In this document: positions 40,329-50,703 of the stretch, one piece after another
Numbering within the stretch: the first letter of the stretch is position 1
How the letters are laid out: every line of letters begins with the position of its first letter
From: JBCBCP01 sp039817385
Lineage (GTDB): Bacteria; Pseudomonadota; Alphaproteobacteria; Rhodobacterales; Rhodobacteraceae
Direction: 5' to 3'
DNA: 64,000 nt
NCBI GenBank assembly: GCA_039817385.1
Contig: JBCBVY010000002.1
Location: 372,001-436,000 of the forward strand
The notes under the pieces: generated by a model
Told to the model about the DNA's origin: nothing
Seen by the model: only the letters and a program-made list of their open reading frames with translations
Database searches by the model: none
Made by a program: the position numbers and the translations under genes

Positions 40329-41297
40329 ATGCGACATGCGGAAACGGTGACGTTCGGGGGATCGGCCCTTGACCGCGCAGCAGAGCTGCGCAGCGATCCC
40401 GCGGCGCTCGCGGCAGCGGCGGCGGATCCGGCGGCGCGCACGATTGTTTTATGGCGCGGCAAGCCGCTGATCCACCGGGCGCGGCCCGCCGCGCTCATGC
40501 GCTTGCCAATGGATCATCCCATCCTCGCCGATGCCACTGGCACACCGATCTTCCTGGGCCAGGAGGATGGCGCGCCGCGCTTTGCGCATGATCTGGGCAA
40601 ATGGGTCCCGGACGAGACGGACATGGCCGCGCTGGGCGGCTTCCTGGACCCGTCCGAACAGCACCACAAGGCGATGGACGATGACCAGATTTTCGCCGAA
40701 TTGCGCCGGGTCATGACCTGGCTGACCCCCCGCGATGCAGAGCTTTCCGCGACGGCCCGCGCGGTGATGGGCTGGCATGAAAAGCACCAGTTCTGCGCCA
40801 ATTGCGGCGCGCCGTCGGATGTCACGCATGGCGGCTGGCAGCGGACCTGCCCGGCCTGCCATACGCATCATTTTCCGCGGACCGATCCGGTTGTCATCAT
40901 GCTGATCACACACGGCAATGCGGTGCTGATGGGCCGCTCTCATGGCTGGCCCGACGGGATGTATTCGCTGCTTGCCGGTTTTGTGGAGCCGGGAGAGACG
41001 CTGGAGGCCGCTGTGCGCAGAGAGGTCTTTGAGGAAGCCGGCGTGCGCGTGGGCGCGGTGGACTACCTCGCCTCGCAGCCCTGGCCGTTCCCGGCATCGC
41101 TTATGTTTGGCTGCCGCGGCGTTGCGACCAGCGCGGACATCAAGATTGACCCCGTTGAGATTGAAGACGCGATGTGGGTCGATCGCGAGGAAATGGCGCA
41201 AGCCTTTGCCGGCGAACACCCTCGCCTTTTGCCCGCACGCAAGGGGGCGATTGCGCATTTTCTTCTGGAAAACTGGCTTGCGGACACGCTCGATTAA
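40329..41297 (+). CDS. nudC: NAD(+) diphosphatase / RNA deNADding enzyme NudC
   Basis: 322 aa. Zinc ribbon CANCGAP...CPAC (about residues 157-178), then TDPVVIMLITHGNAVLMGRS and the Nudix box GFVEPGETLEAAVRREVFEEAGV (about 217-239), followed by the NudC-specific SQPWPFPASLMFG motif. It cleaves NAD(H) to NMN(H) and AMP, and removes NAD caps from RNA. The start at 40329 is favoured over an upstream codon at 40299. Followed 38 bases later by a gene in the same direction. Confidence 0.95.
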   Translation: MRHAETVTFGGSALDRAAELRSDPAALAAAAADPAARTIVLWRGKPLIHRARPAALMRLPMDHPILADATGTPIFLGQEDGAPRFAHDLGKWVPDETDMAALGGFLDPSEQHHKAMDDDQIFAELRRVMTWLTPRDAELSATARAVMGWHEKHQFCANCGAPSDVTHGGWQRTCPACHTHHFPRTDPVVIMLITHGNAVLMGRSHGWPDGMYSLLAGFVEPGETLEAAVRREVFEEAGVRVGAVDYLASQPWPFPASLMFGCRGVATSADIKIDPVEIEDAMWVDREEMAQAFAGEHPRLLPARKGAIAHFLLENWLADTLD

Positions 41298-41335
41298 GCC
41301 GACACTGCTCCGAAAAACCCGAGCAGGCGGAGCAG

Positions 41336-41806
41336 ATGAAATTTTCCACCAGAGAAGATGTCGAAGCGCCGATCGAAGACACGTTCGAGATGCTGACCGA
41401 CCATGAAAGCTTTGCCCGTCAGGCCATGCGCCGCGGGGCCGAGGTGCAGCGGACCGACAGCCTGGCACAGATGGGGCCGGGCATGGCCTGGGACGTGACC
41501 TTCACCATGCGCGGGCGGCGGCGGCAGTTGGCCTTGCAGATGGTCAAATTCGACCGCCCGAATGAGATTGAGATGAATTTTGTGTCGGACGGGATGCAGG
41601 GCACGTTCACCGCCGAATGCCTTGCCCTGTCGCGCAGCCGCACCCGGATCCAGATCGCGCTTGAGCTTAAAGCGCAAAACCTGTCAGCGCGCCTTTTGCT
41701 GCAATCGCTGAAGCTGGCGAAAACGTCCCTGACCAAACGCTTCAAGCTGCGCGTGGCGGATTACGCCAAAACGATGGAAGAGCGGTATCAGGGCCGCAGC
41801 GCCTGA
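41336..41806 (+). CDS. SRPBCC-family protein, unknown function
   Basis: 156 aa. Begins MKFSTREDVEAPIEDTFEML, the START-like first strand and helix, with later strands MGPGMAWDVTFTMRGRRRQL, EIEMNFVSDGMQGTFTAECL and a long C-terminal helix LLLQSLKLAKTSLTKRF. The helix-grip fold binds small hydrophobic ligands; no catalytic residues can be named. GGAG lies close before the ATG. Probably co-transcribed with nudC. Confidence 0.84.
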   Translation: MKFSTREDVEAPIEDTFEMLTDHESFARQAMRRGAEVQRTDSLAQMGPGMAWDVTFTMRGRRRQLALQMVKFDRPNEIEMNFVSDGMQGTFTAECLALSRSRTRIQIALELKAQNLSARLLLQSLKLAKTSLTKRFKLRVADYAKTMEERYQGRSA

Positions 41807-41818
41807 CACCGCCTCCCG

Positions 41819-42922
41819 TTATTCGGCCGCGGTCTGGGCGTAGCCGCCGTTATAGGTGTCGCTTTTCCGGCGGACCTGGCTGTGCTGGACAACCCGGTGC
41901 CGCGCGATGCCGCGGAACTCTTCGATGGATTTGTGGCCCTTCGCCTCAAGGTAGGCGGCAAGGTCTTCGGTCAACTCACCAATCAGCTTGACGCCGACAC
42001 CGCCCGATCCCTTTTCCTCCATCGCTGCGGTGCAGACTTGCAGGTTGCCCGCGCCCATCGCGATGAAGTTGAACGCCTCGCGGAAGCCCCGGATGCCGCC
42101 AATCCCAGAGATCGCCTTGTCCGGGTAGGCTTGCGCAATGTCACAGACCCGCTGCAGCGCCTGATGCAGGATCGCGAGGCCCCCCAACCCGCCGGAGGTG
42201 ACCAGACCATCCACCTCGACCTCGAATTTCAGCGTGTCGGGGTCCATCAGCGGCAGCGACGGGAAGGTATTGCAGAGCGAGATCGACGCCGCGCCCGCCT
42301 CATAGGCCGCGCCCGCCGCATCCACGAGCGTTGAGGTGGCAGGCGTCAACTTGACCCAGATCGGCACGTCTACCGCAGCCGTCACGGCGGCGAGGATGTC
42401 GCGGATGATCGTCTCATCATTGGCGATGTTCGCGCCCATATCCTTGCGGTCCATATGGGGGCAGGACATATTCAACTCGATCGCGTCGCAGCCCACGCCA
42501 ACAACCGCGCGCGCGAGCTTGGCCCAGTTCTCCATTTCCTCGGCATTGCCCGCGCCCGCCATGATGGAGGCGATGACCATCCGGTCGGGATAGGTCGTCT
42601 TGATCTCCTCAAGATCGGGCAGCCACAGGTCCAGCGGCTGGTCCGAGATCAGTTCCCAGTTCCACGACGAATGGGACACCGTATCCGGCCGCTTGTTGCG
42701 CGACACGTAAGGCTTCACCTCGCTGGTGCGCTGAAAGATCGTCTTGGGGCCGGCCACGTTTTCCACGTGGTGCAGGCCGATTGTTTTGGTGACAACCCCG
42801 CCCCACCCGGCCTCGAACGCGCGCAGGATCTTGCGCTTGCTTTCCGTCGGCGGGGCCGAGGCGAGCACGAAAGGGTTCACAAACGTCAGGCCGGTAAATT
42901 CCGTCGTCAGATCAACAGTCAT
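41819..42922 (-). CDS. Dihydropyrimidine/dihydroorotate dehydrogenase-like flavoprotein (PreA-like, no ferredoxin domain)
   Basis: 367 aa from ATG 42922 (GGAGG upstream). The FMN-barrel matches PreA: NPFVLASAPPTESKRKILRAF, GGVVTKTIG, IELNMSCPHM, IWVKLTPATSTLVDAA, TSGGLGGLAILHQALQRV, GIGGIRGFREAFNFIAMGAG. The C-terminal 4Fe-4S region present in E. coli PreA (411 aa) is missing: after about residue 330 the protein ends HRVVQHSQVRRKSDTYNGGY with no Cys cluster. No PreT partner or other pyrimidine genes lie nearby. It could be an electron-partner-less variant or a different oxidoreductase of the same fold. Confidence 0.85.
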   Translation of the reverse strand: MTVDLTTEFTGLTFVNPFVLASAPPTESKRKILRAFEAGWGGVVTKTIGLHHVENVAGPKTIFQRTSEVKPYVSRNKRPDTVSHSSWNWELISDQPLDLWLPDLEEIKTTYPDRMVIASIMAGAGNAEEMENWAKLARAVVGVGCDAIELNMSCPHMDRKDMGANIANDETIIRDILAAVTAAVDVPIWVKLTPATSTLVDAAGAAYEAGAASISLCNTFPSLPLMDPDTLKFEVEVDGLVTSGGLGGLAILHQALQRVCDIAQAYPDKAISGIGGIRGFREAFNFIAMGAGNLQVCTAAMEEKGSGGVGVKLIGELTEDLAAYLEAKGHKSIEEFRGIARHRVVQHSQVRRKSDTYNGGYAQTAAE

Positions 42923-43037
42923 AACGTGTCCTCCACTGGATACGCTATGGGGACGCATTTTTTACCATCCAGTCAATAATTTTCGCGCGCCCATCGCCAA
43001 AACAACTGGACCCGGCCAAAAACTGAGCAGGAACGTT

Positions 43038-43859
43038 TCACTCTGCCGCCGGATAGACGCCCAGAATGTCGAGCCGGGAGGTGAAATAATCCAGCTCTTC
43101 CAGCGCGCGTTGCACGGGCGCGTCGTCGGGGTGGCCTTCGATGTCGGCGTAGAATTGCGTTGCGGTGAAGCGCCCGCCAACCATGTACGACTCCAGCTTG
43201 GTCATGTTCACGCCATTGGTCGCAAAGCCGCCCATTGCTTTGTACAGGGCCGCAGGGATGTTGCGAACCTGAAAGACGAAGGTCGTCTTCATCCGCCCGG
43301 CCCGGCGGGTCAGGTCAATCTTGGGTGCCATCAGCAGAAATCGGGTGGTGTTGTGGTCCTCGTCTTCGATCCCGTCGGCCAGCACCTCCAGCCCATGAAT
43401 GTCCGCCGCCACGCGGCTGGCCAGCACGCCGTGCTTTGGCTGCGGGTTGCGCGCAAGCGCGGCGGCGGCGCCCGCGCTGTCGGCCGCGGCTTTCGCGGTT
43501 ATGCCATGCGCGTCCAGAAAGGCGCGGGCCTGTGGGATCAGCACCAGGTGGGCGCGGACATGGGTAATGTCTTCCAGCGTCTGACCCGCATTGGCCATCA
43601 GCGCGATTCGCACGCGGACAAACGCTTCATCCACGATGTGTAGACCACTTTCAGGCAGCAGCCGGTGAATGTCTGCGACCCGGCCATAGGTGGTGTTTTC
43701 CACCGGCAGCATCGCCAGTTCGGCGCGGCCCTCACGCACGGCGGCGATCACATCTTCGAAGGCGGTGCAGGGCACCGGTGCCGCTTCGGGCCGTGCCGCC
43801 ATGACCGCCTCGTGGCTGTAGGCGCCCAGCTCTCCCTGGAAGGCGATGCGCAGGGTCAT
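43038..43859 (-). CDS. pheA: Prephenate dehydratase
   Basis: 273 aa, monofunctional. Catalytic domain: IAFQGELGAYSHEAVMAARP, LAMLPVENTTYGRVADIHRLL, and EDEDHNTTRFLLM with the T-R-F catalytic motif. C-terminal ACT domain: FVFQVRNIPAALYKAMGGFA and TKLESYMVGG, corresponding to the usual ESRP phenylalanine-binding element, here changed to ESYM. Converts prephenate to phenylpyruvate in phenylalanine synthesis; the ACT variation may alter feedback inhibition. Confidence 0.95.
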   Translation of the reverse strand: MTLRIAFQGELGAYSHEAVMAARPEAAPVPCTAFEDVIAAVREGRAELAMLPVENTTYGRVADIHRLLPESGLHIVDEAFVRVRIALMANAGQTLEDITHVRAHLVLIPQARAFLDAHGITAKAAADSAGAAAALARNPQPKHGVLASRVAADIHGLEVLADGIEDEDHNTTRFLLMAPKIDLTRRAGRMKTTFVFQVRNIPAALYKAMGGFATNGVNMTKLESYMVGGRFTATQFYADIEGHPDDAPVQRALEELDYFTSRLDILGVYPAAE

Positions 43860-43977
43860 GTCGGGTGCCTCCTTTGGGGCGCATAGGTGGTCGTTTCGTC
43901 GCGGGGCTTACACCTTGCCAGTACCCGAGTATACCCATAGATACCGGCGCGACTGGCTTTACCGGGACGGGACAACG

Positions 43978-44484
43978 ATGTTCGATACGATGACTTTCAC
44001 CAAAGGGTTCGCCGCGCTTTGTGGCGCTTTGCTGGTGTTCTTGCTGGGCGCTTGGGCCGCAACCGAGCTGTATCAGGGCCCGGCCTACAAAGAGCAGGCC
44101 TTCATCATCGAGGTCGAGGATACCGGCGCTGCGGCAGAACCTGAACCCGAAGTGGACTTTGCGACCCTTTACGCGGCAGCCGATGCGTCAGCGGGCGAGC
44201 GGCTGTACCGCCAGTGTTCGGCCTGTCACCAGCTTGCCGTTGGTGAAAACCGCGCCGGCCCCTATCTGCACGGCGTGGTGGGCCGCGAGGTTGGCGTGGC
44301 AAGCGGGTTTGGCGGTTACTCAGGTGCCCTGACCGAAGTGGCCGAAGTATGGACGCCTGAAAACCTGAATGGCTTTCTTGAGGCCCCGCGCAGCTGGGCG
44401 CCGGGCACGTCGATGGGTTATAACGGCATGCGCGACCCCGAAGACCGCGCAAACCTGATCGCCTATCTCGCGACGTACAATTAA
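43978..44484 (+). CDS. Membrane-anchored cytochrome c (cytochrome cy / c552 type)
   Basis: 168 aa. One N-terminal uncleaved anchor (FTKGFAALCGALLVFLLGAW, about residues 7-27), a Glu/Pro-rich tether (about 40-62), then a class I cytochrome domain with CSACH (Cys80, Cys83, His84) and an axial Met in TSMGYNGM. The layout matches CycM/cytochrome cy, which shuttles electrons from the bc1 complex to terminal oxidases or to photosynthetic reaction centres. Own terminator follows. Start ATG 43978 with weak GGGAC before it. Confidence 0.92.
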   Translation: MFDTMTFTKGFAALCGALLVFLLGAWAATELYQGPAYKEQAFIIEVEDTGAAAEPEPEVDFATLYAAADASAGERLYRQCSACHQLAVGENRAGPYLHGVVGREVGVASGFGGYSGALTEVAEVWTPENLNGFLEAPRSWAPGTSMGYNGMRDPEDRANLIAYLATYN

Positions 44485-44505
44485 CCGTCTCGCCATTGCG
44501 CAGTG

Positions 44506-44534
44506 AAGGGCCGCCTATCTTGGCGGCCTTTTTT
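44506..44534 (+). terminator. Terminator of the cytochrome c gene
   Basis: Stem GGCCGCC (44509-44515) / GGCGGCC (44522-44528), followed by TTTTTT. Preceded by AAG that can extend the stem. Confidence 0.87.
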
Positions 44535-44635
44535 GATGTCGGCGCTGTGTAAACGAAACTTGTATCCTGCCCCTCTGGCCCTTTAGCGTGGCCGTGCCAC
44601 ATAATAACCGGATTGGCACACCGGAGGAGGTAGAG

Positions 44636-46552
44636 ATGCGAGCACGCAGCCGCGCCAAGGCGCAAACCCGTTCCCCGCTGAAATGGCTTGGCGCAAGCGC
44701 GCTGATCGTGGCAGGCGCGTTCTGGGCCTTTGACGCCGCCGCAGAGGAAACGATCGTGTCCCACGGGTATTCCTACTACGGTGATCTGAAATACCCCGCC
44801 GATTACCCGCATTTCGACTACGTGAACCCCGACGCGCCGAAGGGCGGGGAAATCGCGCTCAGCGTGGTTGGCACCTTCGATTCCATGCACCCCTACACCC
44901 GCAAGGGACGCGCGGCGGCGCTGTCCTCGGTGATGTATGAAAGCCTGCTGGGGCAGGGGACAAACGCCGCAGCCCCTGCGGACATCTACGGCGAATACTA
45001 TTGCCTGCTGTGCGAGCGGCTCGAATACGATGCGGGCAAAACCTACGCTATCTTCTACATGCGGCCCGAAGCGCGGTTTTCCGATGGCACGCCGGTGACC
45101 GCGCATGACATCGCGTTTTCCCACAACTTGCTGCTGGACGAGGGCCTGAAAAGCTATGCCGACGCGGTGCGCAAACGCATCCCCAAGGTCGAGGTGATCG
45201 ACGATCACACGATCAAATTCTACTTTACCGAAGGCATCACCCGCCGTTCTCTCATCGATCAGGTCGGTTTCGTCCCCGCATGGTCCAAGACGTGGTACGA
45301 GGAAACCGGCGCGGGGCTGGACGAGTCGCGGCTTGAGGTCTCCCCGGGCTCCGGCCCCTACATGATTGCCGAAGTCGATGTGAACCGCCGGGTCGTCTAC
45401 GAACGCAACCCCGATTACTGGGGCAACGACCTGCCCTTTAACGTGGGCCGCAACAATTTCGACCGCATCCGGATCGAGTATTTCGGCGACGACAACGCCG
45501 CGTTCGAGGGGTTCAAAGCGGGCGAATACACGTTCAGGTCCGAGAACGACTCGCGCAAATGGGCCCAGCAATACGACTTCCCCAAGGTCCAGCAAGGGCA
45601 GGTCGTGCAAGTCTCGCTGCCCGATGGCGCGCCGCCCGCCAATTCCGGCATCGTCTTTAACCTGCTGCGCCCGAACCTGCAGGACCCTCGCGTGCGCGCG
45701 GCGCTGTCGCTGGCCTATAACTTTGAATGGACGAACGCCTCCCTGCAATTTGGCCTCTTTTCCCAGCGCGAAAGCTTCAGCCAGGGCACAGACCTGCAAG
45801 CCACCGGCCTGCCCACAGGGGCAGAGCTGGAGGTGCTGCAAAGCCTTGAGGGCAAGGTTGACCCGAAAGTGCTGACCGAGGCGGTGCCGCTGCCCCATAC
45901 CAGCCGCGAAGAACGGCTCGTGGACCGCCGTAACCTGCGCGCCGCCATGCGCCTGCTGGACGAGGCGGGCTGGGCGGTTGGCGATGACGGGATGCGCCGC
46001 AACGCTGCCGGCGAGACGCTGGCGATCAACTTCCTCTTCAATTCCGCCTCCTCGCCCACCAGCAACGCGGTCATGGAAAACTACGTCTCCAACGTCAAAG
46101 CGATGGGCGTGGACATCACCTTTGAACGGGTGGACCCGAGCCAGTACACAAACCGGGAACGAGACAAGGATTACGACCTTGTCTTCGACAGCTACCCGGC
46201 GCTGATCGCGGCGGGCACCGGCCTTCAGCAGCGTTTCGGGTCGGAGGCGGCGGAGTTTTCCCTATTCAACCCCGCCGCGCTCGCCAGCGAAGCGGTCGAT
46301 GCTGTAATTGACGCGGCCCTGAATGCAGAAACCCGCGAAGAGGAACAGGCCGCCATGACCGCGCTGGACCGCATCCTGCGGCACGAACGCATGATGATCC
46401 CCGTCTGGTACAACCCGGACCACTGGGTCGCGATGTATGACATGTATGAATACCCCGAAGAGATCGCGCCGTGGGCGCTGGGTTTCCTCGACTATTGGTG
46501 GTTCGACGCGGACAAGGCCGAAGCCCTGCGCGCGGCTGGCGCATTGAGGTAA
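44636..46552 (+). CDS. yejA: ABC transporter substrate-binding protein, YejA type
   Basis: 638 aa periplasmic receptor (SBP family 5, long YejA branch). Start ATG 44636 has GGAGGAGG at 44623-44630. An N-terminal basic stretch and membrane segment (LGASALIVAGAFWAFDAAA) form the signal peptide. YejA hallmarks: HGYSYYGDLKYPADYPHFDY, NPDAPKGGEI, and SDGTPVTAHDIAFSHNLLLD. The C-terminal YPEEIAPWALGFLDYWWFD is also typical. In enterobacteria YejABEF imports microcin C and similar peptides. First gene of a four-gene operon. Confidence 0.94.
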   Translation: MRARSRAKAQTRSPLKWLGASALIVAGAFWAFDAAAEETIVSHGYSYYGDLKYPADYPHFDYVNPDAPKGGEIALSVVGTFDSMHPYTRKGRAAALSSVMYESLLGQGTNAAAPADIYGEYYCLLCERLEYDAGKTYAIFYMRPEARFSDGTPVTAHDIAFSHNLLLDEGLKSYADAVRKRIPKVEVIDDHTIKFYFTEGITRRSLIDQVGFVPAWSKTWYEETGAGLDESRLEVSPGSGPYMIAEVDVNRRVVYERNPDYWGNDLPFNVGRNNFDRIRIEYFGDDNAAFEGFKAGEYTFRSENDSRKWAQQYDFPKVQQGQVVQVSLPDGAPPANSGIVFNLLRPNLQDPRVRAALSLAYNFEWTNASLQFGLFSQRESFSQGTDLQATGLPTGAELEVLQSLEGKVDPKVLTEAVPLPHTSREERLVDRRNLRAAMRLLDEAGWAVGDDGMRRNAAGETLAINFLFNSASSPTSNAVMENYVSNVKAMGVDITFERVDPSQYTNRERDKDYDLVFDSYPALIAAGTGLQQRFGSEAAEFSLFNPAALASEAVDAVIDAALNAETREEEQAAMTALDRILRHERMMIPVWYNPDHWVAMYDMYEYPEEIAPWALGFLDYWWFDADKAEALRAAGALR

Positions 46553-46559
46553 TCCGCCA

Positions 46560-47651
46560 ATGGGCGCCTACATTCTGCGACGGCTTTTGCTGGTGGTGCC
46601 CACGCTGATCGGCATCATGCTGATCAACTTTGTGCTGATCCAGTTTGTCCCCGGCGGCCCGGTCGAACAGGCCATCGCACAAGCGCAGGGCGGCGGCGAC
46701 GTGTTCGAAGGGTTCGCGGGCGGCGGTGATGATGCGGGCGCCGAGGACCTGTCGACCGGGTCGGACAGCGCCTATATCGGCGCGCGCGGCCTGCCGCCCG
46801 AGTTCATCGCGGAGCTTGAGCGCGAGTTCGGCTTTGACCGCCCCCCGGTTGAACGCTTCCTCATGATGCTGTGGAACTACGCCCGGTTCGATTTCGGGGA
46901 AAGCTACTTCCGCTCGGAAACGGTGGTGGAGCTGATCATCGACAAGCTGCCGGTGTCCATCACGCTGGGCCTCTGGGCGACGCTGATCTCTTACCTCGTG
47001 TCGATCCCGCTGGGCATCCGCAAGGCGGTGCGCGATGGTACGTCCTTTGACACATGGACCTCCGGCGTGATCATCGCGGCCTACGCGATCCCCGGCTTCC
47101 TCTTTGGGGTCATGCTGCTGGTCCTTTTTGCGGGGGGCAGTTATTTTCAGATCTTCCCGCTGCGCGGTCTGACCTCCGACAATTGGGAAGACCTCAGCAC
47201 GCTGGGCAAGATTGGCGACTATTTCTGGCACATCACCTTGCCGGTCATCGCCTCCACCATCTCCGGCTTCGCCACGCTGACCCTGCTGACCAAGAACAGC
47301 TTCCTCGATGAGATCAAGAAGCAGTACGTGATGACCGCCCGCGCCAAAGGCCTTTCCGAACGCGCGGTGCTTTACGGCCATGTCTTCCGCAACGCGATGC
47401 TGATCGTGATCGCGGGCTTTCCGGGCCTCTTCATCGCGGTGTTCTTCGGCGGGTCGATCATTATCGAGACGATCTTTTCGCTCGACGGTCTGGGCCGTCT
47501 GGGGTTCGAGGCGGCGGTGGCGCGGGATTATCCCATCGTCTTTGGCACGCTCTTCATCTTTGGCCTCATGGGCCTGATCGTGGCGATCATCTCGGACCTG
47601 ATGTACGTGCTCGTGGACCCCCGCATCGACTTTGAAAGGCGCGAAGGCTGA
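46560..47651 (+). CDS. yejB: ABC transporter permease, YejB type
   Basis: 363 aa, six helices. The N-terminus YILRRLLLVVPTLIGIMLIN and FVPGGPVEQ are typical; the YejB-specific periplasmic insertion (residues about 40-85, Gly/Asp-rich) is present. The ATPase-contact EAA loop is QYVMTARAKGLSERAVLYGHV. Starts seven bases after yejA and overlaps yejE by one base. Confidence 0.95.
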   Translation: MGAYILRRLLLVVPTLIGIMLINFVLIQFVPGGPVEQAIAQAQGGGDVFEGFAGGGDDAGAEDLSTGSDSAYIGARGLPPEFIAELEREFGFDRPPVERFLMMLWNYARFDFGESYFRSETVVELIIDKLPVSITLGLWATLISYLVSIPLGIRKAVRDGTSFDTWTSGVIIAAYAIPGFLFGVMLLVLFAGGSYFQIFPLRGLTSDNWEDLSTLGKIGDYFWHITLPVIASTISGFATLTLLTKNSFLDEIKKQYVMTARAKGLSERAVLYGHVFRNAMLIVIAGFPGLFIAVFFGGSIIIETIFSLDGLGRLGFEAAVARDYPIVFGTLFIFGLMGLIVAIISDLMYVLVDPRIDFERREG

Positions 47652-48757
47652 TGGCTCTGTCCCCGCTGAACCAGCGCCGCTGGAAGAACTTCAAGGCCAA
47701 CAAGCGCGGCTACTATTCGCTGTGGATCTTTGGCGTGCTCTTTATCGCGTCGCTCTTTGCGGAGTTCATCGCCTACGACAAACCGATCCTCATCCGCTAC
47801 CAAAACGCATTCTACACCCCGATCTGGAACTTCTACCCCGAGACGGCCTTTGGCGGGGATTTCCAGACCGAGGCCATCTACCGCGACCCGGAAGTGCAGT
47901 GCCTGATTGCGACAGGGGGCCTCGACCTCTGCTTTGATGACCCCGAAGGCTATATCGAGGACGCCGAAGACGGTGTGATCGAGGGCGCGGAGATCACCCG
48001 CGGCTGGGCCATCTGGCCGCTCATCCCTTACAGCTACGACACCGCCGTGGACCGGCCTGGCGCGGCACCGCTGCCGCCTGGCGATGGCAATATCCTCGGC
48101 ACAGACGGCACGAAGCGCGACGTGATGGCCCGCGTCGTGCACGCCTTTCGCCTGTCGGTCCTCTTTACCTTCATCGTCACGGGGGCCTCCGCGATCATCG
48201 GCATCATCGCCGGCGCGGTGCAGGGCTATTTCGGCGGGCGCACCGACCTGCTGTTTCAACGGTTTATCGAGATCTGGACAGCCACGCCCTTTCTCTACGT
48301 CGTCATCATTTTGTTCGCGATCCTCGGGCGCGGGTTTTGGCTGCTGGTCGGCCTCATGGTCCTTTTCGGCTGGACGGGCCTCGTGGCCGTCGTCAGGGCT
48401 GAATTCCTGCGCGCCCGCAACCTCGAATATGTCCGTGCCGCCCGCGCGCTGGGGGTCGGCAACATGACCATCATGTTCCGCCACATGCTGCCCAACGCGA
48501 TGGTCGCGACGCTGACCTTCCTGCCGTTCATCATCACCGGCACCATCGCGTCGCTTGCCTCGCTCGACTACCTCGGATTTGGCCTGCCATCCTCGGCCCC
48601 GTCGCTGGGTGAGCTGACGCGCCAAGCCACCCAAAACCTGCAAGCCCCGTGGCTCGCCTTCACCGCCTTTGGCGTCTTCGCGGTCATGCTGAGCCTGCTG
48701 ATCTTCATCTTCGAAGGCATCCGCGACGCGTTCGACCCGCGCAAGACCTTTACGTGA
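47651..48757 (+). CDS. yejE: ABC transporter permease, YejE type
   Basis: 368 aa. LSPLNQRRWKNFKANKRGYY at the N-terminus and the long first periplasmic loop (residues about 45-160, containing NILGTDGTKRDVMARVVHAF) are diagnostic for YejE. EAA loop: LEYVRAARALGVGNMTIMFRHMLPN. The start codon overlaps the yejB stop (TGATG) so the pair is coupled. Confidence 0.95.
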   Translation: MALSPLNQRRWKNFKANKRGYYSLWIFGVLFIASLFAEFIAYDKPILIRYQNAFYTPIWNFYPETAFGGDFQTEAIYRDPEVQCLIATGGLDLCFDDPEGYIEDAEDGVIEGAEITRGWAIWPLIPYSYDTAVDRPGAAPLPPGDGNILGTDGTKRDVMARVVHAFRLSVLFTFIVTGASAIIGIIAGAVQGYFGGRTDLLFQRFIEIWTATPFLYVVIILFAILGRGFWLLVGLMVLFGWTGLVAVVRAEFLRARNLEYVRAARALGVGNMTIMFRHMLPNAMVATLTFLPFIITGTIASLASLDYLGFGLPSSAPSLGELTRQATQNLQAPWLAFTAFGVFAVMLSLLIFIFEGIRDAFDPRKTFT

Positions 48758-48764
48758 CGCCGAC

Positions 48765-50630
<1,866 letters not shown>

Positions 50631-50642
50631 CCGTCGCTCAGT

Positions 50643-50663
50643 CAAGCCCTTGCGGGCTTTCTT
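50643..50663 (+). terminator. Terminator of the yejABEF operon
   Basis: Stem AAGCCC (50644-50649) / GGGCTT (50654-50659) with a four-base loop, followed by TCTT. Located 14 bases after the yejF stop; short but well placed. Confidence 0.65.
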
Positions 50664-50703
50664 CGCGAGGAGCGCCCAAGGGGGGCGACCGAGCGCAGTA
50701 CCC

